NCBI GenBank assembly: GCA_000697055.1
Contig: JNDT01002264.1
Span: 168,054-232,053 of the forward strand
Direction of reading: 5' to 3'
DNA length: 64,000 nucleotides
DNA from: Saksenaea vasiformis B4078
Taxonomy: Eukaryota; Mucoromycota; Mucoromycetes; Mucorales; Saksenaeaceae
Positions 22,556-35,171 of this stretch are shown piece after piece (the first letter of the stretch is position 1; every line of letters begins with the position of its first letter). Both the position numbers and the translations under genes were made by a program. Under the pieces are notes generated by a model. It worked only from the letters and a program-made list of their open reading frames with translations. It was not told the DNA's origin and made no database searches.

Positions 22556-23569
22556 ACATCGGTTGGTAATCTCATATGTTAAAAATGCGTCGATCTTTCG
22601 GACAGATTAGAGGCAACACGCATGGGAAACAGATACCTTGTTACTACGTACATTGATCGATACATCGTGCTGCGCGTCGTAAGGATTTATTCAAAGTCAG
22701 GAAAGAAATGATGGTGACATGATGAACCAATTTATCAACTTAGCCTTTGGGCTGTGCCCGCTCGGGTTTCACCAAGTTTATGCTAAGCCGGTTACCTACA
22801 CACCAAAGGCTACGTGGGAACTGTAGCAGCTCGTTGGGTATCGGTAAGGTATGCACGCTGTAGGAGTTACTGTATTTGTAGCCTGTCTCTTATGCCCTCT
22901 TGGGTATAGGCGACAGTATGACAACACAATGGTGAGACGTTTCTGTTGCTGCGGAGTTGTAACATCTGCTTAGCATGTACCACTCGTGTAGCAACTAACT
23001 ATTATTATTATTTGTTGAAGGCCTTTCGTAATCGGGTCTTTGTTGATCCGATTCTCATGCTATGGTTGAGTCATTTACGCATAGGTCTGTCTGTCTGCCT
23101 CTCTGTCTTCTAGATGACATGAGAAATGATTAACTTTGCAGCATCGCGAGTCATCGGAAACAAAAGCAGGATGACGTTGAAAAGTATTTCAGTTTCTTTA
23201 TTGTGCGTACGAAAATAAACGAAAAGAAGGTTGTTCATATCTCTGCTGATTCAAGCATGAGTGATCTACCCGTCGATCGAGAGATTTTCCGATGGATCAG
23301 CATAACGTGCCTGAGACATTTCTGTCACTCAACCATTTAGTCATTCGATAGAAATTTTCTACCCCATCAGCTGTAGATGATGTGCTATGATGTTACCCGT
23401 TTTCGCACGACCATGAAAACGAGAAAGAGAGAAACAATGTTGATCAACCGGTGACTTGGTACGTTTCCCATGGGTAAGATGACAGGGTACAACCTACTTT
23501 CTCTGGTTCAATAGCAGCTGCTATGCTTTATTTTAAGAGAATTCATAATGCTTTTTTTTAGTATGTAGA
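22556..23569. other. Gene-free kilobase at the right border of the decayed region
   Basis: No coding signal. It contains a 10-bp perfect inverted repeat (22741-22750 with 22803-22812) around a 52-nt loop that does not fit a tRNA. The right part is the 3' flank of the SET/MYND gene. Confidence 0.35.
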
Positions 23570-24776
23570 TCACAGTTTTTTGCCGAGTTCTTCAAGACAG
23601 CGATCACATTGACATTCAAAGTAATAGTCTTCTAGTAGTCGTTGACGTCGGGCAGCAACGGGTAAGGTGGAATCGATATAGGAAATGGTGAGTGGTTCTC
23701 CTGGTTGAATTTCGCGAAGAGAATGGATTTGCATTAAACGAAATTCACCGCGTCGTTGACTAAAGACAGGAGGATAGTACAATTTTGTTTTAGGTTGTTC
23801 CTTTTTCTTCGACTTCTTTTTGGATTTCTTTGTCTGTTTCTGTTCTTCTTCTTCTTCTTCTGCAATGATTTCTTCTCCTTCTTCAGTACAATCTTCTGTA
23901 TATTGTTGTACTTCACAATTGTTATTACAATCATGATTGAATAAGGAGGCAAGTGGAAATAATGCTAAGTGATTTCTTTTTTTGTGAGACAACAATAGTT
24001 CCTTTTTGAGTTTTACCTCGACCAATCGGATCCGTTGTTTTGTTTTCTAGGTAAATGCCGAAGCTGTTTGATTCGATACGTGATACGAGATGCATCATGT
24101 CTTCCGGTTCAAGTTGTAATTGTACATGCAGAAATTGTTGAATTCGGCGCCATTCTTGTTTGTCAGAGATTGGCCAATCATTATAATGAGATTCAAGAGC
24201 TAAGATGTGATCAAATGTGCTTGTGAAGGCGTGTGATGTGGGACGATCCCAATGCAAGTCTGCATCTTGGCGGTGTTTCTCCCATAAGATAAGAATAACT
24301 AATTTGGCTACGCTTTTCATATGTCGATCGGCTTTCAAGGTGGCCAGTTTGCGCAATGTACCACAACACCATTCGTGTGATGATAAATACTGGTCTGCAC
24401 AAGAACTGGAGCAAAAATAGACTTGATCACATCGTTGACATCGAGTAGAAAAGGCACGCGTTGGATGAACACAAAGACAATAAGCACATACGCGCTTTTT
24501 GTAACTGTCAAAAATAGCTGTACCTTATTTTAATCACTTCATAATAGTAAAAGCCAGAATAATTACCTGCAGCATAAGGATACACCTGCGTGAAAAAAAA
24601 GAAAACTGAATGTCAAAAAAACAGCAGTTGGGATTGAAAAGAAAAAAAAATTTTTTTACGCAAAATAACGTATGCCCAGCAGGAATTTGTTCCTTTGCTA
24701 GAAATTCTCGGCCTTTCACGGGATGTGTCCGAATTATCACAGGCAGTTCATGTGAATTAAAAACACTAGATGTCAT
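23570..24776 (-). CDS. SET and MYND domain protein (SMYD-like lysine methyltransferase)
   Basis: Predicted 345-aa protein with a split SET domain. Exons on the minus strand: 24776-24660, 24585-24567 (only 19 nt), 24523-24017, 23964-23570. The N-terminal SET strand (VKGREFLAKEQIPAGHTLF) is followed by a MYND zinc finger (about residues 58-98) with paired cysteines CAYC, CQRC and CSSSCADQY. The SET core carries FNHDCNNNCE (the NHxC motif, about residue 225) and PLTISYID, and a post-SET cysteine cluster ECQCDRC closes it. Members methylate histones or other proteins, and targets cannot be inferred here. Unusual is an insertion of alternating Glu and Lys runs (about residues 235-275) inside the SET core. 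The start is the first ATG in frame. Confidence 0.88.
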
Positions 24777-25126
24777 TGACACAATGAACAATAACAAAGT
24801 TGGGAAAAGAGTAAATCTCTGCGGAAAAGAGGAAGGAAAACAACCATTTCCAACTCAATACCAAGTCACAGATCCTCGACCAGTGCGTTTTCCTTGGGTG
24901 ATCCTTTCTTTTTTTTGTAATTTTTTTAATGTACAAAGCCTAAAGACAAAAAGAAAAGTATGTATAATCTAAAAAAAAAACAAAGGGAAGAAGTAAATAC
25001 ACCATTATCCAAGGTGGATAAAGAAGAAGAAGAGGAGGAGAAGGAGGAGATTTTTGTGTGAGTAGAGAAAAAAAAAGAAGGGTCAACTATGATACAAAAT
25101 GGAACGGAAAGGGAGTGGGTTGTTGT
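24777..25126. other. Intergenic region between SMYD-like and C2H2 genes
   Basis: Upstream region of the SMYD-like gene and 3' flank of the following C2H2 gene. It contains purine-rich GAAGAAGAGG runs at about 25020-25045. No gene supported. Confidence 0.4.
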
Positions 25127-25882
<756 letters not shown>

Positions 25883-28630
25883 TTATATATAGAGATTAAA
25901 AAAAATATGAAGAAAACAAAAAAGAAGACGGGGGACTGGGCAACTTCTACGCGTACTTTATATATTTTTTTTTATTTTATACAGCGTCATGGGAAAGCCT
26001 AAACCGGAGTTCGCGAGCACGAGCCAACAACCATCACTACGTAACGGGCTGTTGTGATTGGCAACTCCATTCTGAAACATAGACATGACGATCCCGTGCT
26101 TTTCGTATTTTTTTTTTAACAAAGATCATTTCACCTTCTTTTTTCAAGCTTAACCGCGGGATTCGAGAAAAATACCTGATATAAGGTTTGCCACGTTTTC
26201 TGTTTTAATTTTTCTTTTTGCGCGTCCCCGCTCTGAAACAAAGCCATTCGACAGTCGTGATAAGTGATCGACGACCCGTGTCCTACACTTTTTAGGAAAG
26301 GTCGCTGTTCGAGATCGAACCAATACCTCATTTCTGTTCATCAACCGTCATCTTTTCGAGTAAAAGGCGGAGTCTATCAGACTCGCGAGATTTTTTTATG
26401 TACCACCTCCCATTCGAACCAAGTCTGGGGCCCTTCATAATAGATAGAGTTGGTTGTACCGACGTCATTTGGGCTTACCTTCCATCTTGGTTTATTGCCG
26501 GGTAAAGACCTGCCAATCTTGTCATCGGTACAATAATAATAATAATAATAAACGCCGCCCTATGCTACTTGACGTCTTCATGTGGAGAGACGAGAAAAAG
26601 ACAGCCCCCCAAACCCCCCTTTCCCCATGGACAGATGTTTGGAAGCAAAGGTGAGAATTTTGTGTATGTGTATGTGGTATGGTCAAACCCGAAGCCATGC
26701 TTGCAGCTTGGCTTTGTTCACGTGTGGCTAGTCTTTGTCAACACCTGCTGCTATTTGTCCGTCTGAGCAACAACACCGCTCAGAGAGTGGCGTCCTGTCT
26801 TTTTCTTTCCACTCCTCCCCGCAACGCACGCACGCACATCCCCTAGTTCCTCTAGTTCTTTTTTTTTTTTTTTATGTATACATTAGGATGACCGCTGACA
26901 GTGATTCTTCACCCGATTGGATGTTGAATTTGAAAAAACCTAAGAAAGAAAATGTGAAACGCACATAGTGAAGCACATGAGAAAGAAAGAAACAAAGCTC
27001 CACATACACATACACAACAGAATACAGGTGATACGTGCGTCATTCGTCCGAGATCGACGTTGCGTCGGTTGGCAGGGAAAATAAGAAGAACAACGCAAGA
27101 AAAAAGAACATGAAGTAAAAAGTAAAAGTAAAAAAAAAAAAAAGAAAGATTACTGTAGTCACTTTTTATTATTTCCTTACCTAGCTATCTCATTGTCTTT
27201 CTTTTACTTTCTTCTTGTAACTTCCATTTGATAAGTGTATTTAGAAACGGGAAGTAATGCGGGAAAATGGTTATGCATCGGCCATTTCGTAGAATGATAT
27301 ATTTTTGGACCATGCTAGAAATAAACGCCCTAGCAGCAATGATATGTACCCCTGCCTCTTCCTTTACGACAAGCGAGCTACAGTAGACAAGTTGAATGAC
27401 GGCAAATCTTTCCATGATTCATTATGCTTTACAAAGCGTTATGAAATCCTTTTTCCTTTAAAGATTTGCGTTCACGTTATCTGTGTGCTAAGTTTACTTC
27501 ACCGAGACTTACGGTTATGCAAGCCTGAAAAAGCGCAGTATGTTCACTACGGCATTCTATGCCGATCCACAACGACAGAAAGAGAAAGACAGGCAAACGT
27601 ACGTTTGATCTGTTCTGTACACATGAACATGTTGCGTCGGAAAGTCATAGGGTAAAAATGATGTGATGATTAACTCATTGTATAAAGAAAAAGAACACGG
27701 GTGTCCGCAGCTCTTTCTTTCTTTTTTTATGGTATTCTATTGTAGTGAGAGAGACAAACAAGCCGAGGGTCGATGATTGATTGATTGACTGATTCTGAAG
27801 TCCAAGCTGGTTTCCAGGAGTCAGGTTTCGTTTGGTTAAACAAATTAAATCAACCTATCAGGGTCTCCTGCGCCACCTACTATTATCTAGTAGCAGTGGA
27901 AAACACGTTCAGGTTACATTACTTCCTTTTCTTTTTCTTTTTTTTTGGGTCCCCGATACCATGATATTGTTCGGTCGCCTATCAAAATGCCATCCGAATT
28001 TGTTGTTATCGCGATCCATTTATCAATCAGATTCATTTCATCCCCGCCACCGGGGACTTTTCCGTGTTTACGGGGCATCTCCCAGCTTCTTTGTTCTTGC
28101 TTAGTTTTCCAATCGACATTTCCCTCCATCTTGCGTTACTGCGGAAAGATGATGATGCTTTGTGCACATATCATCGGATTAGGTAGTGGACCGAGCCACC
28201 GGACCTATTTGTATGTAAACAACAGCATGGAACTCTTTTTTTTTTCTTTTTCGGTTGCAACATACAGGTTACCTACAACAATCCATCCGTGTTCGTGGGT
28301 AAGGTGAACATTGCTATTGTCTATTTGTTCCACAAATTGCATTCCGCACACCTATTTATACCTAGAATAAATGTCGCGACGCTGTTTGTTACAGGCGAAG
28401 GATGCATTCTCGGTCAGCTGTACTCTATTTGGAAAGCCGATACGGTCGGATTGCACTTTCTTTTTTTTTTTTTTTTTCCTTTTTCAACGGGATGTCCCTT
28501 GAAGCGATGAAACGGAGTTAGCCTAAATTGAGACGTTAAAGAAGAGAGAAAAAAAGATCATATCATGATCTACCTAGTCTGGAACCATGACAAAAGGAAG
28601 CATATTGATTTTCCTTGCAGGTGTAACATG

Positions 28631-28670
<40 letters not shown>

Positions 28671-29260
28671 CAACCCTTATCTGCACAGTCCAACAACAAA
28701 CATCAGATTGGACCCGCATTTGTTCCATTAGTATGCGCTGGCTCTCAACCTTTCCTTCTCTGCAAAATTTTGTAACACCCGTGCAGACCGTAAACACCCC
28801 CTGAAGCAAAAAAATATTCAGCCACGTGCTGTAAGAGATAATGCATGAAACTAGTGTTGCGTGTGAAAGGTGGGCCTTGCACGAAAGCTATCTTCTACAA
28901 CCTTGCTTCATTCATTTCAGAATGCATTTTCTCTTTTGGCTTCTGTTTTGTGTATAGCCACGTTTTCCGTCATCTCCTATATTCGCCAGCAAGAGAACTG
29001 TCGTCAACAATACAGACTGAAAAAGAAGTCTCGTTAGTAATAAGCCGAATGAAAACAAATCTTTGATGGAGCATGTGAAACGAGCTGTGACCAAGTGCTA
29101 CTGAAAGGCATCCGAGATACAGCCGAACAAAAAAAGAAGCAGACGAAGGAAAAAAGGACATCCATTTACATGTTTCTGTGGACGCAGATTTGCGGGTCAC
29201 AGTTTTATTAACTTTACAGGCGTTGTCAAGAAAAAAAAGAAAATATAAAGAATTTAGTAT
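25883..29260. other. 3.4-kb gene-free region upstream of the C2H2 gene
   Basis: No recognisable domain on either strand and no splice-connected coding blocks. It holds T-runs, a short AAT tract (26534-26550) and a GA microsatellite at 28632-28666. The size is unusual for this gene-dense window. It may be extended regulatory DNA, a noncoding transcript or a relic. The ORF starting near 26887 (27 residues, MTADSDSSPDWMLN) finds no downstream exon. Confidence 0.35.
28632..28666. repeat. (GA)n microsatellite
   Basis: About 17 uninterrupted GA units in the gene-free region between the C2H2 gene and TAF1. Confidence 0.95.
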
Positions 29261-32200
29261 TTACGTCCGCGGTTTTTCATAAACCTCTGGGTTTGGTTTG
29301 TTCACTACGTTAAACATCGGACAGTTTTTGTTTGTCTTCATGTGGCCAAGTTGACCACAGTTACCACATCGACGCTATATTCAAATGTTAAACATCATGT
29401 TCCTCGTTGTCATAACAATAATAAAAAAAAACTTACCATTGCTCCTTCGCGCTTGCCTCGAATAAGTCCCAGGACAGGATTCTCGGCAAGAGCTGCTTGT
29501 TTAGCCAATTGTCGCTGACGACGACGCTCTGCATTCCGTTTCAGTTTAGCCAGCTGATCTTGAATACGCTTTTTCATGCGCGCGTTCTTCTCTGCATCAT
29601 CCGTTGGCTCCAAAGCCTCAGCACTAAAAAAAATAATTTAATTTACAATCATTTTCTCCTCTTCCTTTTTTTTTTTTTTTTTTACCTCGTCGCCTCTTCT
29701 TCAATCATTTGCCGTTGTCGCAAGTAGGATTTGATGACCACAGGATCACGCACAACCTCCTGTTGCCATGTCTTTTCTCCGTTCTTTTGTCGGATCAACC
29801 TCCGAATAACCAAAAACTTGTTTGGATTATTCATATGGTAGCTTGTTCGTGAACTGACAGACATCTCATCATCATCCACACTCTCCGAAGGTGCTCGCTC
29901 GAAACGTCGACCAAAGGAAGGTGTACCTGGCGAAGGCGAGATACCACGCCGATTCCAATCAAGATCCGCCTAAACATAACATGAGCATGGGATTATTATT
30001 ATTATTTTCTTTGAAAAAAAAGGGAGGTTACCATTGGGCTATCAACATGGTCCACGTCTGCTTCACTGTCATCTTCTGTTTCGTTGTCCGACAGATTGGG
30101 TTCAACTGGACTAGACAAGGCTTCAAGTTGGGCTTTCCAAATACGTGCAATCTAAGAAGTAGATGGTTTTTTTAAGTTGGGATAGAAATATAATTGATCC
30201 ACACATTACCTCCTCTCGGTAGATCTGTTGCTGTTCCGCAACATTGTACCTGTGAGCACTCTTTGGTCGTGCCTCAATTTGAGCTATCACGTTCTTCAGT
30301 ATACATATACGTGCAGATCAATCAATTATGCGCATTACCTAGTTTCTCTTCCGCAGATTCTCCTGCACGCAAGAAAATATCCTTCATAGAAACACGAATA
30401 AAACTGAAACCTTCACCTCGTCCCGTTGGGTCACCCGCCCCATATAATTTTAACATCGCCTTGCCTTGACTGGCGTTGATAAAGTTGCGTGTGGCAAACC
30501 ATGGCGCAAGTTGCTGCTCCACTTCCAATTTCGAGTCACCGTCACCCGTCTCATCATCGTCATTCACATCACCATAACCCAGATCTTGCAAGTGACGTTC
30601 ACCCACTAACATACTTTCATACAAACAGACCATCTCTGGCGTCACCATTTTTCGCAGATCTTCTTCTGACGGTGGCTCTCCGGCCCCTCGTGTTTTCCAG
30701 TATCCTCCACCGCCATCCTTATTACGTCGATGGAACTCCAAGAACTCTTTGAGACGCTGACGAATTTGGATATCGGAATATTCCGGGAATTTCTGGGAAA
30801 GTTTGCTCATTTTCAAACGGTACAAAGGACTCTTCTTGATCAATCGATATGCAACAACCTGCAGACGATTTTTAATCGTCGTGGTCACTTTTCTTGAGTG
30901 TGGCCCTGGCACTTCCTGCACAGGATATGTTTGTCCAATAACAAATATTGCTGGGATTTCACGGATGTAATACTTTGTGTGTCCTTTGTATGTGCTCTTG
31001 ACAAATAAAAAGTCCGTATGCTTGACTTCGTGACGGAATAACGGTGCGCGAATAAGATTGTTATAAAGAACAGGTATCTGTTGTCCAGGATCCACGTTGC
31101 CAAAGTTCATAAACGGCGAAGTATCTCCAATATCCAGCACAAATGGCTCTCCAATGTCGCTCTACACAGAAAACCACGTTTAGCGCAAAGAAGAATGAAA
31201 GGGAGTTTTTTAAATCAACATACAGAAGGCACAAATTCATCCTTTGGTTCCGTTTTACGGTAATAATTGATGATGAGAGTACCCATACCCATATTGGAAA
31301 TAATGTGAGGGTGTTCTTCCTAAAAATTAAAAGATCAGTAATGTCTTCCTCGTTTTTCCCTTTTTTTTTTTACCGAATATTCCAGAAGCACAAAGGGTGA
31401 ATTGTCTTTGAGTGATAAATCTTTGGTACTGCGCATTGCATCCGCATAACCCTTTTTCTTGTCTTTTTTCCTCTTTTTGCTGATTTTAACCCGTGAGAAC
31501 TGAATGTCCGATCCAACAGGTAACTGTGTAAGAGGTCGATGGAATGAACGCAGCTCGGCTTTAGACAGTTTGGTTTTGTACTGACACATCACATCAATCA
31601 GCATACTCTTTCCCAGCTTTTTTTTTTTTCCTTAGCACTTACAAATGCAGGATGCAGCCTTAAAGCGGGCAATGCGTGCTGAACCACCAGTTGGCCAAAT
31701 GTTTGTCGTACTCGAACCAGTCGTCCAGTGTAATCGGAAATATAGTATTTATCATTTGACAGGTTAAACCGATTAAGTGGGAATTTGCTGTGTGGTTCGG
31801 TATCCACTTGGTAAATAATGGGAATCTAACAACAAAAGATTGATTGATTGATTAAACAACGGTCTCTTTCTCCCCCTCCCTTTTCGTTACCTTTGGTAAT
31901 GGTTTAGGTAGTGGTTTTCGGCCTTTTTTAACGTGCTTCGGTTCAATCATCAACTGAGCCTTTGTTGCTTCCACTTCTTCACAATCGAAGAGCATGTATG
32001 GATCGTTCAAGTCTAGGGATATCTTCATGAAGTTTTGATTCGGTCGTTCCTTATCCCATATAATAGCATCTTCCCAGTCCCCTTCGTCCAGTTGTCGATT
32101 CATGTGTTTAATCACCACGGGTTTTTCCTGAGCAAAAACACAATCGTCAATGCTCCCTCTCCTTCGATGTGCTAATTAGAAACGCTACCTCATCTGTTGC

Positions 32201-33343
32201 ATCCTCCCTATAAAAAACAAACATCGATAAACAATCTTTCAGTGGATGGTCAACATACCTTGCATCATGATCATCGTCCCATTTGATTCCATCTTCCCAA
32301 CGATCCAGCATTACCGAATGGAACATCTTATCATCATTAATGTTAGATTTGGGTTGTTCTTCTGTGCATGGCTAAAAAAAATGATCCCATTTGGTAAATA
32401 CGCATCATCAATCAAACGGGGCAATCATTGCGTACCACTGTTAGGTCTTGACCCGTATCTTCCTCCTCACTATCTGATTCGCTGCTAACGACATATTCTT
32501 CTTCATCCACTTCAATTTTTCGTCGTTTCGATGGCATTCTTCCCATATCCGTCCGTATTCGATCCGTTTTCTTCGCTCTCGTAAATAATACACGGTCGTC
32601 TCGTTCCACTTCATACTCATATCCATCACCAAAAATAACTATTCTCCTATTAGAGAGGCCAAATTTTTCGTTGGCGCTATTACCTCGATTGTTTAGCATT
32701 TGGAGTTTTGGTGGGCGTTTCAGTTTCGTCATGAACAGGTCAGAGAACTTGAGGATCTTCCCTCGCTCAAACGCTGGGAAGAGCTGTGTGATGTCCACTG
32801 CTTCTCGAGGTGGAGTCGATGGTATTTCAGGAGCGGTTGTAGTAAGTGTAGAAGGTATTGATGTGCTGGAAAGAGATTGCTGGGCTGCTGCTGGTTCTTC
32901 CTCTTCCTCCTCCTCGTCTTCTTCATCGTAGTTATCACTGACCATACTCAGCCTCGATCGGGGCAATTTCTTCTGTAGCGCATTCATGCCAAGTTGATAG
33001 TATCTGTCTGAAAATCTGGCATCGTCGGGTACGGCTTCGTTGAAATCAGAGTAATCGACTGCATCCGAAGCATGAGCAGTTGGTTGGAGTCGTGTCTGCT
33101 CTGTCGCTTCTTCGTCATCGTCTTTTCCACCTTGTTCCAAACCAAACGTGTCTGTGCTGAAGATTTTGGAAATAACACCGGAATCGACCCGTTGCAGTGT
33201 TTCTTTCAAATCCTGCAGTAAAAGATCCATGTAAGCTCACACAGAACTAAACAATGGGTAAAATCAACACATACATCATCCAAATCGTTATCTAAACGAC
33301 CCTGCTCATCCACATTGCCAAACAAATAGCCAGCTAACGACAT
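29261..33343 (-). CDS. TAF1: TFIID subunit TAF1 (fungal type, no bromodomains)
   Basis: Predicted 1100-aa scaffold of TFIID, recruiting TBP and TAF7 at core promoters. Fourteen exons on the minus strand: 33343-33275, 33212-32436, 32371-32259, 32207-32189 (19 nt), 32127-31891, 31825-31643, 31580-31374, 31319-31224, 31161-30339, 30283-30210, 30151-30032, 29969-29686, 29623-29437, 29374-29261. The start MSLAGYLFGNVDEQG resembles the TBP-inhibitory N-terminal region. An acidic stretch follows, then the large DUF3591 core with LSKAELRSFHRP, YPVQEVPGPHSRK, RLKEFLEFHRRNKDGGGGYW and MVTPEMVCLYESMLVGERHL. A CCHC zinc knuckle (RRCGNCGQLGHMKTNKNCP) ends the protein. Length and lack of tandem bromodomains match yeast Taf1 rather than animal TAF1. 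Confidence 0.95.
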
Positions 33344-35171
33344 GTTAACATATCAATATTCTAAGAACGGGGGATTTCTTTTTGATGGAAAATGAGCTTA
33401 ATCAAATCCCGACACAGTCGGGTTTCGTTAGGGTTTCGTCATCGTTATAACCAAATATGGTAATTTTCCAAAAGTCACATCCAGAACAAAAAACAATGGG
33501 CCAACCACGAAGTTTTTTTTTGCCTTTTTGCCTTTTGCCTTTTTCCTTTTTCCTTTCTCCTTTCTTTCCATACATTCGATATCGGATTTATTTGTTTCTT
33601 TACATGGATAGAAAAGCTCGGAGAAAATAGTAAAAACATAGCTTTTTCTTTACAGCAGCTGATTAGCTATTCACTGGTGCTATTTTTCTTTTTTTGTGAA
33701 AGAGATAACTACGCCTAGACGCCTTTGATCAATGCGCGCTGTGTAACGCATAGATTTCCTGTCAATTCGAATGCGGCTGGTCAAAAGAACAACAACAGCA
33801 ACGAACATGCATGTGCTGATGGTGCAGGTATGGAAATCTGAAATATCCTTTTTCGAAAATGCGGATCTTTCCCTGCCGGTCCATTGAGGAGCAATCCGGC
33901 AAACGAGATCATCACGCGCGCAGAAGTTCGATCGGATAGAAAAAGACCGACAACAGAACATCCTAAGTTATCCTACTGACCAGGATGTTGTACAAAGATG
34001 AGCAAATTGTGAAACTCTCGGTAGATGGTAGTGTCGTTCCGATCCGGATAAAAAAAAAGGAGTTTTTGACAAAAAATGTCATCGTGTTGCGTGCTTTCAA
34101 ATTATCGTTAAGCTAGTATGGATCTTGGTTTCTCTGAAAACAAGGCACATTGGACATGTTTCCCGATGCTGTCAGCAACCAGTTATCAAAATAACACTCA
34201 ATGCAGCGGCTCTATCACGCCTAGAAACTTCTAAACATCAGATTTGATTCAGATGATAATCCATCTGTTCACACTAAGAAACGTAAGAATGTGTTCATTC
34301 ATTCATTCTTCATTCTCCATACTGCTTAACGTTCGGAAAACACGTCCGAATAGATGAGATTTTGGCTATCTGCAGGACCTCCACCTATATAAAATCGCAT
34401 TCTTGTCGTGCCTTCAGAAATACCTTCCTTGAGGAAAGCACGACGTCTCCGAGAAACACCCTGACAGTCGTGTACCGTTTCAATTGTCACTGACTGAGTG
34501 ACAAGTATCACGCATGGCTTCGAACTGTCGAACGAACGCCAGCCTTCTTTTTTTTTTTTTAACTGGCATCACGGAATGGAGAACTCTTTTTTCCTACGGC
34601 TTGATGTTGCACTGCTCATGGTGCACGTTATGCTAATTCTCATATACCTACAGCTCCACACGGCTGGTAAATTTTTGATGGATATCTCGCCGTGACTTTT
34701 GTATTTTGTTGCTCAACCGGGGACCCAGGCGTTGAGAACATCGTCAGGCAGATCCTAAGTAAAAAACTGCCAGGAATTTTATGTGAACCGACCGCCTCTG
34801 TATTGTAATTCATAAAATGCCCATCGTTTTATTTATCGCGTCCCATTTGCTGTTTCCCATGATTGATTGGGCGTTAGAAGTTTTCGGCAAATTTCTATCT
34901 ACTTATCTTCACAAATCTCTTGTTCTTCTTTTACTTCTTCTTCATTTGTTGCCATTTCAATGGTTCCAATCAATTTAAAAGACTGCGCGTCCGCAAAATA
35001 AAGAGAAGATAGCAACCTGCTTGGCCGTGGTATAATGTTGGGCAAATGAGGGCGTCAAAAACTTGGTGAGCGTAATTGGCAGAGAATTCAAGTCACGCCG
35101 TAAATAAATTATCAGCCAGACTTAAAGGTTCGCCTACAGAAAAAGGGAGATCTTTACTCTTATTGTAACCC
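33344..35171. other. Divergent upstream region of TAF1 and TOM70
   Basis: About 1.8 kb between two head-to-head genes. It has C/T-rich tracts near 33510-33570 (repeated TTTTTGCC and CCTTTTT units) and no supported gene. It probably holds both promoters. Confidence 0.45.

Noticed and set aside
22741..22812. 10-bp inverted repeat (TAGCCTTTGG / CCAAAGGCTA) resembling a tRNA acceptor stem
   Set aside because: The interior lacks A-box and B-box promoters, a TPsiC arm and an anticodon loop, so it is not a tRNA. Kept only as a minor hairpin.
26887..26968. Short frame MTADSDSSPDWMLN as the first exon of a gene
   Set aside because: No donor site leads to further coding sequence in the next kilobase.
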